Part shown: piece after piece, positions 34,401 through 47,172 of the stretch
Position numbering within the stretch: the stretch's first letter is position 1
Layout of the letters: each line of letters opens with the position of its first letter
Source of the DNA: Paraburkholderia fynbosensis
GTDB taxonomy: Bacteria > Pseudomonadota > Gammaproteobacteria > Burkholderiales > Burkholderiaceae
Assembly: GCF_902859935.1 (NCBI RefSeq)
Contig: NZ_CADIKI010000025.1
Span: forward strand, 62,001-126,000
Direction of reading: 5' to 3'
Length of the DNA stretch: 64,000 nt
Translations under genes and position numbers: made by a program
Notes under the pieces: model-generated
Seen by the model: only the letters and a program-made list of their open reading frames with translations
The model's database searches: none
What the model was told of the DNA's origin: nothing

Positions 34401-34864
34401 CGGCCCGGCAACATCACCGGCGAGATCACCGCGTTGAACCGGATTCGCCGCGCCAACCCGGCGCTGCAAACGCATCTCGGCCTGACATTCCTCACCGCGC
34501 ACAACGACCACATCCTGCTGTTCGAGAAAGCGACCGAGGCACGCGACAACGTGATCGTCGTCGCGATCAACCTCGATGCGTTCAACGAACAGGGCGCGGA
34601 CATCGAACTGTCGTGGGACACGTTCCAGCGCTGGCATCTGCCCGATCACGGCGCGCTCGAAGTCACCGATCAGATGACCGGCGCGCGCTTCGAATGGCAT
34701 GGCCGCTGGCAGCACGTGCGACTCGGCCCGGGCCAGCCGTTTTCGATCTGGCGCATCGCGCCGCTCGGCGGCCTGCCCGCCGAACGCCCGGATGAAGCCG
34801 ACAGCGACTCCGACAGCGCCCATCACGCAGACGCTGGCAACCCAACCTCAACGGAAGGTGCGAT

Positions 34865-34868
<4 letters not shown>
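31416..34868 (+). CDS. glgE: Maltosyltransferase GlgE with extra N-terminal GH13-like domain
   Basis: This 1150-residue protein is far longer than usual GlgE (about 650-700). Residues from about 480 onward are GlgE: an N-terminal sandwich domain, then the GH13_3 barrel with nucleophile Asp846 in FRVDNPHTKP, acid Glu875 in FLAEAFTRP, and Asp933 in VNTPDINP. It extends alpha-1,4-glucan with maltose units from maltose-1-phosphate. Residues 1 to about 470 form a second barrel-like domain: FRFDSPHR (Asp171) recalls the nucleophile strand, but LLAATPG (200-201) lacks the acid Glu and RWWDFRS lacks the His-Asp pair, so it looks inactive. It is the first gene of a seven-gene operon and overlaps the next gene by four bases. 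Confidence 0.92.
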
Positions 34869-38324
<3,456 letters not shown>

Positions 38325-38332
<8 letters not shown>

Positions 38333-40535
38333 GCATGATCCGGCCGCTGGCCTCCAACCGCTCGACATCGACGCGCTCGTCGAAGCACGCCACCCCGATC
38401 CGTTCTCGCAGCTCGGGCTGCATTCCACGGATGCGGGCCCGGTCGTGCGTGCGCTGTTGCCGAATGCTGCGCACGTCACCGTGATTGCGCGCGCCGACGG
38501 TGCGATCCTCGGCGAGCTCGAACAGTTGCGACCCGGGCTATTCGCCGGCCGCGTCACGTCGGCGGCGCCGTACCGCTTGCGGATCGACTGGCACGGCGTG
38601 GTGCAGGAAGTCGAGGACACCTACTCGTTCGGCCCGGTGCTCGGCGACGAGCCGCTGGGCCGCCTCGCCCACGGCGACCCGTACGCGGTGCTCGAATGCC
38701 TCGGCGCGCGGCCGATGGAAGTGGACGGCGTGCCCGGCGTGCGCTTCGCCGTGTGGGCGCCGAATGCGCGGCGCGTGTCGGTGGTCGGCGACTTCAACGC
38801 GTGGGACGGACGCCGTCATCCGATGCGCTTGCGTCATCAGGCGGGCGTGTGGGAGTTGTTCGTGCCGCGTGTCGGCGCGGGCACGCGCTACAAATACGAG
38901 CTGCTGTCGCGCGACGGCCATCCGCTGCCGCTGAAGGCCGATCCGTGCGCGATGCAAACGGAAAAACCGCCAGGCACGGCGTCGGTGGTCGCACATGTCG
39001 ACGAGGTCGAACAGTTTCCGTGGACCGATCACGCGTGGATTCAGTCGCGGGCCGAAAAGCAGACCGCGCGCGCGCCGCTCTCGATCTACGAGGTGCACGC
39101 GGAGTCGTGGCTGCGTATCGCCGAAGAAGGTCAACGCGGCCTCGATTGGGACGAACTAGCGGAGCGGCTGGTCCCCTACGTGAAGAGCATGGGCTTCACG
39201 CATGTGGAGTTCATGCCGATCGCGGAACATCCGTTCGGCGGCTCGTGGGGTTATCAGCCGCTCGGACAGTTCGCGCCGTCCGCGCGCTTCGGCAAGCCCG
39301 AGCAGTTCGCGCGCTTCGTCGACCGCGCGCACGAAGCCGGACTCGGCGTGATTCTCGACTGGGTGCCCGCGCACTTTCCGAACGACGCTCATGGCCTGAT
39401 CGACTTCGACGGCACGCCGCTCTACGAGCACGCCGATCCGCGCGAAGGCTATCACCAGGACTGGAACACGATGATCTACAACCTCGGCCGCAACGAGGTC
39501 AGCGCGTTCCTGGTCGCGTCGGGCCTCGCGTGGTTAAAGCGCTATCACGTCGACGGCTTGCGCGTGGATGCGGTGGCCTCGATGCTGTATCGCGACTATT
39601 CGCGCGCGGCCGACGAGTGGGTGCCGAACATTTACGGCGGCCGCGAGAATCTCGAATCGATTGCGTTTCTCAAGCGTCTCAATCACGAAGTCGGCTACGT
39701 GCCCGGCGTGCCCGGCGCGATCACGATCGCCGAGGAATCGACCGCGTGGCCGGGCGTGACGGCGCGCGTCGAAGACGGCGGCCTCGGCTTCCAGTTCAAG
39801 TGGAACATGGGCTGGATGCACGACACGCTGCACTACATGCACGAAGATCCGGTCTATCGCCAATACCATCACCACAACATGACGTTCGGGATGGTGTACG
39901 CATATTCGGAGCGCTTCGTGCTGCCGCTGTCGCACGACGAAGTGGTGCACGGCAAAGGCTCGCTGCTCGGCAAGATGCCCGGCGACAGGTGGCAGAAGTT
40001 CGCCAACCTGCGCGCGTACTTCGGCTTCATGTGGACGCATCCGGGCAAGAAGCTGCTGTTCATGGGCGGCGAATTCGGCCAGTTGGCGGAGTTCGATCAC
40101 GACACGTCGCCGCATTGGCATCTGCTCGACGATCCGCACCATCACGGCGTGCAATTGCTGGTGCGCGATCTGAACCACCTGTACCGCAACGAGTCCGCGC
40201 TGCATCTGCTGGACAGCGAACCGGGCGGCTTCGGCTGGCTGATCGGCGACGACAGCGGCAACAGCGTGTTCGCCTACCGGCGCACCGACGGCGCGGGCCA
40301 TGAGCTCGTGGTGGTGTGCAACATGACGCCCGTGCCGCGCGTCGGCTATCGTCTCGGCATGCCACGCGAGGGACGCTGGGCGGAAGTGCTGAACACGGAT
40401 GCCGGCGTCTACGGCGGTTCGAACATGGGCAACGGCGGGCTGATTCATACCGACGCGATCGCCAGCCACGGCTGGCCGCATTCCGCTTCGCTCGTCTTGC
40501 CGCCGCTCGCGACGATCGTGTTGCGCGCCGAGTGA
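38325..40535 (+). CDS. glgB: 1,4-alpha-glucan branching enzyme
   Basis: This 736-residue protein has an N-terminal carbohydrate-binding module and an alpha-amylase barrel with the GlgB catalytic residues: Asp415 (LRVDAVASML), Glu470 (TIAEESTAWP) and Asp538 (LPLSHDEVVHG). LDWVPAHFPNDAHGL and NEVSAFLVASGLAWLKRYHV are typical blocks. It makes alpha-1,6 branches in the glucan made by GlgE. The start ATG lies eight bases inside the end of the previous gene. The 3' gap of 117 bp holds a strong hairpin. Confidence 0.96.
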
Positions 40536-40550
40536 TCGACCTGCCTTAAG

Positions 40551-40599
40551 CGGGCGCGCGGCGTGTGTGGGTGTTGCACCCGCTTGCGCCGCGCGCCCG
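40551..40599 (+). repeat. Strong GC hairpin between glgB and glgX
   Basis: CGGGCGCGCGGCG (40551-40563) pairs perfectly with CGCCGCGCGCCCG (40587-40599); a nested GGGTG-TTG-CACCC forms inside the loop. There is no T-run, so it is more likely an mRNA stabiliser or processing site than a terminator. Confidence 0.55.
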
Positions 40600-40652
40600 T
40601 TGCATGAAGACCCAGGCCGGCGTTCATAAATCAGAACAGAAAAAGGGGAATC

Positions 40653-42872
40653 ATGTCGCATGCAATGCCCGACCGGCTTCTGCCGGGCTCGCCGTATCCG
40701 CTCGGCGCAAGTTGGGATGGCCTCGGCGTCAACTTTGCAGTGTTCTCGGCGAATGCGCAAAAAATCGAGCTCTGCCTGTTCGATCCCACCGGCCGCAAGG
40801 AAATCCGTCGTTTCACCATGCCCGAATGTACCGACGAAGTCTGGCACGGCTACCTGCCGAATGCGCATCCGGGCACTGCCTACGGCTTTCGCGCGCATGG
40901 GCCGTATCAGCCGCACCACGGACATCGCTTCAACCCGCACAAGCTGCTGCTCGATCCGTATGCGCGCAAACTGGTCGGGCAATTTCGCTGGTCGGATGCG
41001 CTGTTCGGTTATCGCGTGCACTCGAATCGCGCCGACCTTTCCATCGACCGGCGCGATTCGGCGCCGGCCATGCCGAAATGCGTCGTGATCGACGAGGCGT
41101 TCGACTGGTCGCACGACAAGCGCCCGAACGTGCCGTGGGGCGAAACCATCATCTACGAAACGCATGTGCGCGGCGCGTCGATGCTGCGCGCCGAGCTGCG
41201 TCAGCACGAACGCGGCACGTTCGCGGCGCTGGCGTCGCCGGAGTTCATCGAGCATCTGCTGAAGCTCGGCGTGACCGCGGTCGAGCTGCTGCCGGTCCAC
41301 GCGTTTCTCAACGATCGCTTCCTCGTGGAGCGCGGCCTGCGCAACTACTGGGGCTACAACAGCGCCGCGTTCTTCGCGCCTGAGCCCTCGTATCTGAGCA
41401 CACACCGGCTCGACGAAATGCGCATTGCCGTGCGCCAGTTGCACGCGGCCGGCATCGAGGTGATTCTCGACGTGGTCTATAACCACACCTGCGAAGGCAA
41501 CGAGATGGGCCCAACCGTGTCGTGGCGCGGCCTCGACAATGCCAGCTACTACCGCCTGATTCCAGGCGACGAGCGCCACCACATCAACGACACCGGTTGC
41601 GGCGACACGATGAACCTGCCGCATCCGCGCGTGCTGCAGATGGTGATGGACTCGCTGCGCTACTGGTCGACGGCATTCAATATCGACGGCTTTCGCTTCG
41701 ATCTCGGCGTGACGCTCGGGCGCGAGCAGCACGGCTTCGATCCCGGCTCGGGATTTTTCGACGCGCTGCGCCAGGACCCGATCCTGTCGCAGCGCAAGCT
41801 GATTTCCGAGCCGTGGGACATCGGCCCCGGCGGCTATCAGCTCGGCAACCATCCCCCTGGCTTCGGCGAATGGAACGATCGTTTTCGCGACACCGTGCGC
41901 CGTTTCTGGCGCGGCGACGCTGGCTTGCGCCCCGATCTCGCCGCGCGTCTGACCGGGTCGGCCGACCTCTTCAACCGGCGCTTCAGGAAACCGTGGGCGT
42001 CGATCAACTTCGTCACGTCGCACGACGGCTTCACCCTAGCGGACCTCACCGCCTACGAGCAGAAGCACAACGAAGCGAATGGCGAAGACAACAACGATGG
42101 CCACAACGAGAATTGCAGCCGCAACTGGGGCGCGGAGGGGCCGACCGACGACCCCGTGGTTCTCGGCATGCGCAAACGCGTGGCGCGCTCGCTGATCGCC
42201 ACGGTGCTGATGGCGCTCGGCACGCCGATGGTGCTGGCCGGCGACGAATCGCTGCGCACGCAGAACGGCAATAACAATGCGTACTGCCAGGACAACGAAA
42301 TATCGTGGCTCGATTGGGAGCGCGCGGCGTCGGCGGACGGCCGCCAGATGACCGACTTCGTCGCGCGCGTGATCGCGTTGCGCAAGCATCATCCGTTGCT
42401 GCGCGAAACGCGGTTTCTGTTCGGCGACCGCGAAGTATTGCCGGGCCTGTTCGATGTCGGCTGGTTCGACGAGCACGGCGATCCGCTCACCATCGAAGCG
42501 TGGCAGGACCCCGAAGGCCGCGCATTCACATTACGTCGTGCGGGACCAGGTTTGAATGGCGAAACCGAAGTATTGTTGATGATGCTCAACGCGAACGAGG
42601 AAACACTGCGGTTTCAGCCACCCGCTCCTCATCTGGAATGGCACGTGCTGCTAGACACTGCAGAGCCGGATAGCGCGCCGCATCGGCTGGCGGTGGCCGA
42701 GGTCGAGGTGGCCGCGCACGGGCTCGTGATGCTGGCCGCGCAACCGGTCGGCGAGGCGGATTGGCAGGCGGGTTGGAAAGCCGGGGTGCAACATGGGCCG
42801 CGGCTCCTGACGGCATTGCCGCCCGATCCGGGCGCGCATGCGCCCAGCAGCGACACGTCGCCGAGCACTTGA
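40653..42872 (+). CDS. glgX: Glycogen debranching enzyme
   Basis: This 739-residue protein has an N-terminal CBM48 domain (PGSPYPLGASWDGLGVNFAV) and a GH13_11 isoamylase-type barrel: Asp350 (GFRFDLGVTL), Glu386 (LISEPWDIG) and Asp458 (TSHDGFTLAD). VVYNHTCEGNEMGPTVSWRG and NWGAEGPTDDP are characteristic of GlgX. It removes alpha-1,6-linked maltotetraose-type side chains from limit dextrin, supplying linear chains for MalQ and TreY. AAGGGG lies six bases ahead of the start at 40653. It follows the GC hairpin and precedes treZ by 167 bp; that gap has a small hairpin at 42990-43007 and no gene. Confidence 0.96.
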   Translation: MSHAMPDRLLPGSPYPLGASWDGLGVNFAVFSANAQKIELCLFDPTGRKEIRRFTMPECTDEVWHGYLPNAHPGTAYGFRAHGPYQPHHGHRFNPHKLLLDPYARKLVGQFRWSDALFGYRVHSNRADLSIDRRDSAPAMPKCVVIDEAFDWSHDKRPNVPWGETIIYETHVRGASMLRAELRQHERGTFAALASPEFIEHLLKLGVTAVELLPVHAFLNDRFLVERGLRNYWGYNSAAFFAPEPSYLSTHRLDEMRIAVRQLHAAGIEVILDVVYNHTCEGNEMGPTVSWRGLDNASYYRLIPGDERHHINDTGCGDTMNLPHPRVLQMVMDSLRYWSTAFNIDGFRFDLGVTLGREQHGFDPGSGFFDALRQDPILSQRKLISEPWDIGPGGYQLGNHPPGFGEWNDRFRDTVRRFWRGDAGLRPDLAARLTGSADLFNRRFRKPWASINFVTSHDGFTLADLTAYEQKHNEANGEDNNDGHNENCSRNWGAEGPTDDPVVLGMRKRVARSLIATVLMALGTPMVLAGDESLRTQNGNNNAYCQDNEISWLDWERAASADGRQMTDFVARVIALRKHHPLLRETRFLFGDREVLPGLFDVGWFDEHGDPLTIEAWQDPEGRAFTLRRAGPGLNGETEVLLMMLNANEETLRFQPPAPHLEWHVLLDTAEPDSAPHRLAVAEVEVAAHGLVMLAAQPVGEADWQAGWKAGVQHGPRLLTALPPDPGAHAPSSDTSPST

Positions 42873-43039
42873 CGCCGGCAGTTGAGTAACGACGCGATGG
42901 CAGCCGCATCGCGGCACGAACAGCAAGCAGGACGGCACGCTCGGTCACGCGTGCGGTTTTGCGAACGCGCTCCGCGCGCACGACGCCATGCGCCACACGC
43001 GTGGCGCGGTTCGACAGCACATTCGAATGGTGAAGAATC

Positions 43040-44974
43040 ATGTCCGAAACTCCGATTGATCCTCACGCGCATCATCACGCGCATTGCCTGCCGTTCAGCG
43101 CGCAGTTGCTCGGCGCGACGGGTTCGAAGCCGTGCACGCGGTTTCGTTTCTGGGCGCCGTCGTGCAAGAGCGTGCAGGTCGCTATCGAAAACGGTCCGGC
43201 GCAAGGCGCGCACGAGATGACGTCCACCGGCAACGGCTGGTTCGAAGCCACCGTGGAGGGCGGCGCAGGCACGCTGTACCGGTTCCGGCTCGACGGCGAG
43301 CAGGCAGTGCCTGATCCAGCCTCGCGCTTCCAGCCGCAGGACGTGCACGGTCCGAGCGAAGTCATCGATCCGCGCGCATACCATTGGGAACACACGAACT
43401 GGCATGGCCGGCCATGGGAAGAAACCGTGCTGTACGAGCTGCACGTGGGCGCGATGGGCGGCTATGCGGGCGTGCAGAAGCGCTTGCCGGCGCTCGTCGC
43501 GCTCGGCGTCACCGCGATCGAACTGATGCCGTTGAACGATTTCCCCGGCAAGCACAATTGGGGCTATGACGGCGTGCTGCCCTATGCGCCCGATTCCGCG
43601 TACGGCCGCCCCGAAGAACTGAAAGCGCTGATCGACACCGCGCACGGTCTGGGCCTGATGGTTTTTCTCGACGTGGTCTACAACCACTTCGGCCCGGACG
43701 GCAATTATCTGCACGCGTATGCACGTTCGTTTTTCCGCGAGGGTACGCATACGCCGTGGGGGCCGGCCATCGATTTCAGCCGCAGTGAAGTGAGCGATTT
43801 CTTCACGGACAATGCCGTCTACTGGATCAACGAATACCGGGTCGACGGTCTGCGTTTCGACGCGGTGCACGCGATAGACGATCACGCGTGGCTGCGCAAC
43901 CTGTCCGAGCATATTCGCGCGAAGGTGCAGCATGGGCGGCATGTGCATCTGGTGCTGGAAAATGAGCACAACAGCGCGAGTCTGCTGGAAACGCATTTCG
44001 ACGCGCAATGGAACGACGACGCGCACAACACGCTGCACGTCCTGCTGACCGGCGAAACGGAAGGCTACTACCACGCGTACGAGGATCAGCCGATCCGCCG
44101 TCTTGCGCGCGTGCTCTCGGAAGGCTTCGCATATCAGGGCGACCCGTCGCCGATTCACGACGGCAAACCGCGTGGTGAAGCGAGCGGGCATTTGCCGCCC
44201 ACGTCGTTCGTGATGTTTCTGCAAAATCACGATCAGATCGGCAACCGCGCATTCGGCGAGCGGCTTCGCAAGCTGACTTCGGACGAGGCGTTGCGCGCCG
44301 CCACCGGCCTGTTGCTGCTGTCGCCGCAAATCCCGTTGCTGTTCATGGACGAGGAATATGGCTCGACGCAGCCGTTCCTGTTCTTCACCGATTACACCGG
44401 CGAACTCGCCGACGCCGTGCGCGAAGGACGCCGCCGCGAATTCGCGCGCTTCTCGTCATTCAGCGATGAAAAGCGGCGCGCGCAGATTCCCGATCCGAAC
44501 GATGTGAAGACGTTCGCCGCATCGGTGCCGCCCGCGCTTGCACAAGCGCCTGCGCCAAGCGATGCCGATGCCGATGCCGATGCGAAAGACCGTCTCGACT
44601 GGATGCATTTCTACAAATCCGCGCTCGCCGTGCGCGCCAAACTGATCACGCCGCGTCTGAAACACAGCAAGGCGCTCGGCGCGAGCGTGCTGGCTGCGGC
44701 GAACGGCGGCGATGCGAACGCGCTGGTCGCCCGCTGGAAACTGGCCGACGGCGAGACCTTGTCGATCGCGCTGAATCTGTCGAAGGAAAACGTCGCGTTC
44801 GAGCACATGCCCGCCGGCAAGGTCATTTTCGAAACGCCACCGCGCGTGCGCGAGCAGATCGACGCCGGCGTGCTGCCGGCGCACACGTTCGTTGCATGGC
44901 TGAGCGGCGACGTGAGCGACTACGCCATCGGCCACGATGCCCGCATCGTGGGTCAACAGGAGCGCCACGCGTGA
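43040..44974 (+). CDS. treZ: Malto-oligosyltrehalose trehalohydrolase
   Basis: This 644-residue protein has an N-terminal CBM48-like domain (CTRFRFWAPSCKSVQVAIEN) and a GH13_10 barrel: Asp274 (GLRFDAVHAI), Glu307 (LVLENEHNS) and Asp398 (FLQNHDQIGN). LFMDEEYGSTQPFLFFTDY is the usual TreZ stretch. It releases free trehalose from malto-oligosyltrehalose made by TreY. The start region contains an unusual His cluster, DPHAHHHAHC. A run of Asp-Ala repeats (SDADADADAKD, near residue 515) lies in a loop. The end overlaps malQ by four bases. TreY is two genes downstream. Confidence 0.95.
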   Translation: MSETPIDPHAHHHAHCLPFSAQLLGATGSKPCTRFRFWAPSCKSVQVAIENGPAQGAHEMTSTGNGWFEATVEGGAGTLYRFRLDGEQAVPDPASRFQPQDVHGPSEVIDPRAYHWEHTNWHGRPWEETVLYELHVGAMGGYAGVQKRLPALVALGVTAIELMPLNDFPGKHNWGYDGVLPYAPDSAYGRPEELKALIDTAHGLGLMVFLDVVYNHFGPDGNYLHAYARSFFREGTHTPWGPAIDFSRSEVSDFFTDNAVYWINEYRVDGLRFDAVHAIDDHAWLRNLSEHIRAKVQHGRHVHLVLENEHNSASLLETHFDAQWNDDAHNTLHVLLTGETEGYYHAYEDQPIRRLARVLSEGFAYQGDPSPIHDGKPRGEASGHLPPTSFVMFLQNHDQIGNRAFGERLRKLTSDEALRAATGLLLLSPQIPLLFMDEEYGSTQPFLFFTDYTGELADAVREGRRREFARFSSFSDEKRRAQIPDPNDVKTFAASVPPALAQAPAPSDADADADAKDRLDWMHFYKSALAVRAKLITPRLKHSKALGASVLAAANGGDANALVARWKLADGETLSIALNLSKENVAFEHMPAGKVIFETPPRVREQIDAGVLPAHTFVAWLSGDVSDYAIGHDARIVGQQERHA

Positions 44975-47172
44975 CTACCCGACGCCCCGGCGACACGATC
45001 GCCACCCTCGCCACGCGCGCCGGCTTCGAAATCGAGTGGCAGGACGCGCACCATACGACACAGCATGTGCCCGAGAAGACCCTCGCGGTGCTGCTCGAAC
45101 AGATGGGTCTGCCGTGCGGCAACGCCACGCAAATCCGTCACAGCAGCGCGGCTCTGGACGCCGAACTGTCGGGCCGCAAAATGCCGCCGCTGATGACCGC
45201 CGAGGTCGGGCGCGGCATCGCGCTGCACATCGCGGCGGTCAAGTCGGGCAGCCACTACCGGATCGAACTCGAAAGCGGCTCGATCATCGACGGCCGATTT
45301 TCCGCGCCCAAAGGCGAAGAGGCATTGCTCGCGCCGATCGACGAACCCGGCTATCACACGCTCGTCATCAACGAGCAACGCGTGACGCTGGCCATCGCGC
45401 CCTCGCGCTGCTACACCGTCGACGACGCGTGGCGCACGCTGCATCCCGACAACGCCACACCGACGCCGCCGTTGTGGGGTATCGCCGCGCAACTGTACGG
45501 CTTGCGGCGCAACGGTGACGGCGGCATCGGCGACTATTCGGCGCTCGCGCGTGTCGCCGTCGACAGCGCGCAGCGTGGCGCGCATGCGCTCGCCGTCAGT
45601 CCGACGCACGCGATGTTCAGCGCGGAGCCGAATCGCTTCAGCCCCTATTCGCCGTCGTCGCGCTTGTGGCTGAACGTCACGCATATCGACCCCGCCGCGG
45701 TGTTCGGCACGCACGCCGTGCGCGCCGCGCTCGACGCCGCTCAGGCCGGCGACGCCTGGGCGGCGCTCGAAGGTCTTCCGCTGATCGACTGGCCGAGCGC
45801 GGTCACGCTGAAGCTCAAGCTGTTGCGCGCGCTCTACGAACAATTCTGCACGCACGACCGGGCACAGGACACGCCGCGCGCGCTCGAATTCCACGGCTTC
45901 TGCGAGCGCGCCGGACGCGCCCTCGAAGACCACGCGCGCTTCGAAACGCTGCAAGCGCAGCAACTGGCGCAAGGCGGCGACGGACATTGGCGCAACTGGC
46001 CCGAAGCATTGCGCGATCCGCGCAGCCCGGAAGTCGAAGCTTTCGCCGACGCCAACCGTCACGAGGTCGATTTCCATCTGTTCCTGCAATGGCTCGCCGC
46101 GAAGGGTTTGTCACACGCGCAGCACGCGGCGCACGAAGCGGGCATGGCCGTCGGTCTCATCGCCGATCTCGCGGTGGGCTGCGACAGCGCCGGCAGTCAC
46201 GCATGGTCGTATCGCGACGACATGCTGCAAGGCGTGTCGGTCGGCGCGCCGCCGGACCTGTTCAACCAGGCCGGCCAGGCGTGGGGCCTCACCACCTTCT
46301 CGCCGCGTGCGATGCGCACCCAGGGCTTCTCGGCGTTCATCGACATGCTGCGCGCCGCGTTCGCGCACGCGGGCGGCATCCGCATCGATCACATTCTCGG
46401 CCTGCGGCGCCTGTGGCTCGTGCCCGAAGGCGAGAGCGCGCGCAACGGCGCCTATCTGCGCTATCCGCTCGAAGACCTGCTGCGCCTGATCGCGCTCGAA
46501 TCGTGGCGGCATCGCGCGATCGTGATCGGCGAGGATCTCGGCACCGTGCCGCCCGGTTTTCGCGAGCGGCTCGACGATCACGGCATCGCCGGGATTCGCG
46601 TGCTGTGGTTCGAGAGCGCGCACGACGGCAACGGTTTCAAGCCGCCGCAGGAGTGGGATCGCAACGCGGTCGGCACCACCACCACGCACGATCTGCCGAC
46701 CGTGGCCGGCTGGTGGCGCGGCAGCGACATCACATGGCGCAACCGGATCGGGCAGACGATGGCACGCGCCGACCGTCGCGATCCCGAGCAGGCCGCCCAG
46801 GAGGAGCGCGCGGCCGACCGCGCCGCGCTGTGGCGCGCGTTCCAGCAAGCCGGCGTGGCCGCCCCGCAGGTGGGCCCGCCGCCGCCCGACAGCCCGCCGG
46901 TCGACGAAGCGCTGGCGTTCGTCGCGGCGACGCCCGGGCCACTCGTCACGTTTCCGCTCGAAGACCTGCTCGCGCTGATCGATCAACCGAACCTGCCCGG
47001 CTCGATCGACGAACATCCGAACTGGCGCCGCCGCATGAGCCTGCCGATAGACGAAATGTTCAACGACGGCGCCCTCGACGATCGCCTGCTGGCGGTGGAT
47101 CGCGCGCGCCGTGCCGCGCCCCGTCCTTCCACCGTTGCCTCTGGCACTCCTCCGGAGCCTGATACGCCATGA
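44971..47172 (+). CDS. malQ: 4-alpha-glucanotransferase (amylomaltase)
   Basis: This 733-residue protein has an N-terminal extension (about 1-170) and a GH77 catalytic domain with Asp473 (GGIRIDHILGLRRLW), Glu521 (VIGEDLGTVPPGF) and Asp574 (TTTTHDLPTVAGWW). It transfers maltosyl and longer units between linear glucans, rebuilding short oligomers to longer ones. The start is a GTG in a GTGA overlap with treZ; an upstream in-frame ATG at 44896 would add 25 Arg-rich residues and is rejected. The end overlaps treY by four bases. Confidence 0.95.
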   Translation: MTTRRPGDTIATLATRAGFEIEWQDAHHTTQHVPEKTLAVLLEQMGLPCGNATQIRHSSAALDAELSGRKMPPLMTAEVGRGIALHIAAVKSGSHYRIELESGSIIDGRFSAPKGEEALLAPIDEPGYHTLVINEQRVTLAIAPSRCYTVDDAWRTLHPDNATPTPPLWGIAAQLYGLRRNGDGGIGDYSALARVAVDSAQRGAHALAVSPTHAMFSAEPNRFSPYSPSSRLWLNVTHIDPAAVFGTHAVRAALDAAQAGDAWAALEGLPLIDWPSAVTLKLKLLRALYEQFCTHDRAQDTPRALEFHGFCERAGRALEDHARFETLQAQQLAQGGDGHWRNWPEALRDPRSPEVEAFADANRHEVDFHLFLQWLAAKGLSHAQHAAHEAGMAVGLIADLAVGCDSAGSHAWSYRDDMLQGVSVGAPPDLFNQAGQAWGLTTFSPRAMRTQGFSAFIDMLRAAFAHAGGIRIDHILGLRRLWLVPEGESARNGAYLRYPLEDLLRLIALESWRHRAIVIGEDLGTVPPGFRERLDDHGIAGIRVLWFESAHDGNGFKPPQEWDRNAVGTTTTHDLPTVAGWWRGSDITWRNRIGQTMARADRRDPEQAAQEERAADRAALWRAFQQAGVAAPQVGPPPPDSPPVDEALAFVAATPGPLVTFPLEDLLALIDQPNLPGSIDEHPNWRRRMSLPIDEMFNDGALDDRLLAVDRARRAAPRPSTVASGTPPEPDTP

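Noticed and set aside
39534..42023. Minus-strand open frame of 829 codons
   Set aside because: Shadow of glgB and glgX, with low-complexity Arg/Val/His sequence and no motif.
44575..44600. Short GATGCC/GATGCC repeats in treZ
   Set aside because: An in-frame Asp-Ala coding repeat in a surface loop, not a mobile or regulatory repeat.
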